A stretch of DNA of 5,501 nt from an uncultured bacterium (GTDB lineage: Bacteria > Bacillota > Clostridia > Lachnospirales > Lachnospiraceae): NCBI GenBank assembly GCA_946061355.1, contig CAMGRE010000158.1:1-5501 (forward strand), given 5' to 3'. Made by a program: the position numbers and the translations under genes. Positions 4,934 to 5,501 of the stretch are shown here, piece by piece. Within the stretch, counting starts at the first letter, position 1; the number at the start of each line of letters is the position of its first letter. Below the pieces are notes generated by a model, which did not search any database, was not told the DNA's origin, and saw only the letters and a list, made by a program, of their open reading frames with translations.

Positions 4934-5501
4934 ATGAAAAAAGCAGTAGCATTACTTATGATGCTGGTGATGTCCCTGAGCCTTGTGGCATGTGGCGCAA
5001 AGGCTGATTCAGACAACAGCGGGGCAGCAGCATCCGAGACAACGACAGAGGCAGCGGCTGACAGCGGAGATTCCGCGGAGGCAGAGGCAGAAGCGCCGGC
5101 AGAGGCCGGCAAGGTTTACAATGTATGTTATCTTGTAAACGGGAACCTTGGCGACAAATCTTTCTTTGATTCCTGTAATGCAGGTCTGACAGAACTCGAG
5201 TCGGCAGGCAGAATCAAACTGAGAGTAATCGAGATGGGTGGTTCCGACGAGGATAAGCCCGTATGGCTCAGCACACTTTATGAGGTGTCCGAGGCAGCAG
5301 AGTACGATCTGATCATCTGCGGTACTTATCAGATGCCTGATTACCTGAAGGAGGTTGCAGAGCAGTATCCCGACCAGAAGTATCTGATCTTTGATGATGA
5401 TACCTATGTGGGAGCATGTGACAATGTTGTTAACGTTACATATAAGCAGAACGACCTCGGATATCTTGTAGGTGTATTTGCAGCAAGCATGACAACAGAT
5501 A
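4934..5501 (+). CDS. BMP/PnrA family ABC transporter substrate-binding lipoprotein, 3' end outside window
   Basis: This is the N-terminal 189 residues of a protein that runs off the window; the family is usually about 350-400 residues. A lipoprotein signal peptide (MKKAVALL, then a hydrophobic stretch) ends in the lipobox LVAC with Cys20 as the lipidation site. A low-complexity Ala/Glu/Ser/Thr linker (21-60) follows. The mature domain shows BMP-family motifs: VCYLVNGNLGDKSFFDSCNAG (64-84), with the usual Asp-Lys-Ser-Phe; FDDDTY (153-158); and NVTYKQNDLGYLVGVFAA (167-184), matching the family's GYLaGvlAA element. Known members (PnrA/TmpC, Med, BmpA) bind nucleosides or serve as surface antigens, so a nucleoside-like ligand is expected but not proven. 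ATG 4934 is preceded by GGAGGG (4922-4927) at 6 nt. Permease and ATPase genes would be expected downstream. Confidence 0.93.
   Translation, partial: MKKAVALLMMLVMSLSLVACGAKADSDNSGAAASETTTEAAADSGDSAEAEAEAPAEAGKVYNVCYLVNGNLGDKSFFDSCNAGLTELESAGRIKLRVIEMGGSDEDKPVWLSTLYEVSEAAEYDLIICGTYQMPDYLKEVAEQYPDQKYLIFDDDTYVGACDNVVNVTYKQNDLGYLVGVFAASMTTD

Noticed and set aside
4909..5112. Small Ala/Ser-rich minus-strand open frame
   Set aside because: It is antisense to the signal peptide and Ala/Glu linker of the BMP lipoprotein, and its low complexity simply mirrors that linker.

Overview
The window looks like chromosomal DNA of a low-to-moderate GC anaerobic Firmicute, most likely a Lachnospiraceae (Clostridia) member. 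The grounds are the strong GGAGG-type ribosome binding sites, TTGACA/TATAAT-like promoters, the DUF5711-like plus CvpA gene pair, and a Clostridia-style BMP lipoprotein with a long Ala/Glu/Ser linker. This is a judgement from protein style, not a database match. Genes are tightly packed except for two intergenic regions, and both of those carry repeats.

Layout. (1) Bases 1-900, + strand: the 3' part of an aldose 1-epimerase gene (galM), with all the expected catalytic residues present. (2) Bases 901-1253: a non-coding stretch with a perfect TATAAT box, a large imperfect inverted repeat (1003-1060), and three nearly identical 48-bp tandem repeats (1075-1218), each holding a perfect 12-bp palindrome. 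It leads directly into the ribosome binding site of the next gene. (3) Bases about 1254-3894, + strand: a compact three-gene group. It encodes a C-terminally anchored protein with what looks like a degenerate JAMM/MPN-type domain, an N-terminally anchored beta-rich DUF5711-like protein, and a CvpA-family polytopic membrane protein. Spacing (15 and 37 bp) suggests one operon with a membrane-associated role that is not known. (4) Bases 4747-3850, - strand: two adjacent half-size DMT (YdcZ/DUF606-type) transporter subunits. The second overlaps the 3' end of the CvpA gene by 45 bp, tail to tail. (5) Bases 4748-4933: a divergent control region with a candidate promoter on each strand and two abutting 21-bp direct repeats between them. 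(6) Bases 4934-5501 and beyond, + strand: the start of a BMP/PnrA-family substrate-binding lipoprotein, probably the first gene of a nucleoside-type ABC importer operon.

Most of the window is ordinary. The points most worth a second look are the repeat-rich leader upstream of the three-gene membrane cluster, the MPN-like domain lacking metal ligands, the transporter pair with apparently opposite topologies, and the 21-bp operator-like repeats. No complete new system can be claimed from this sequence alone.
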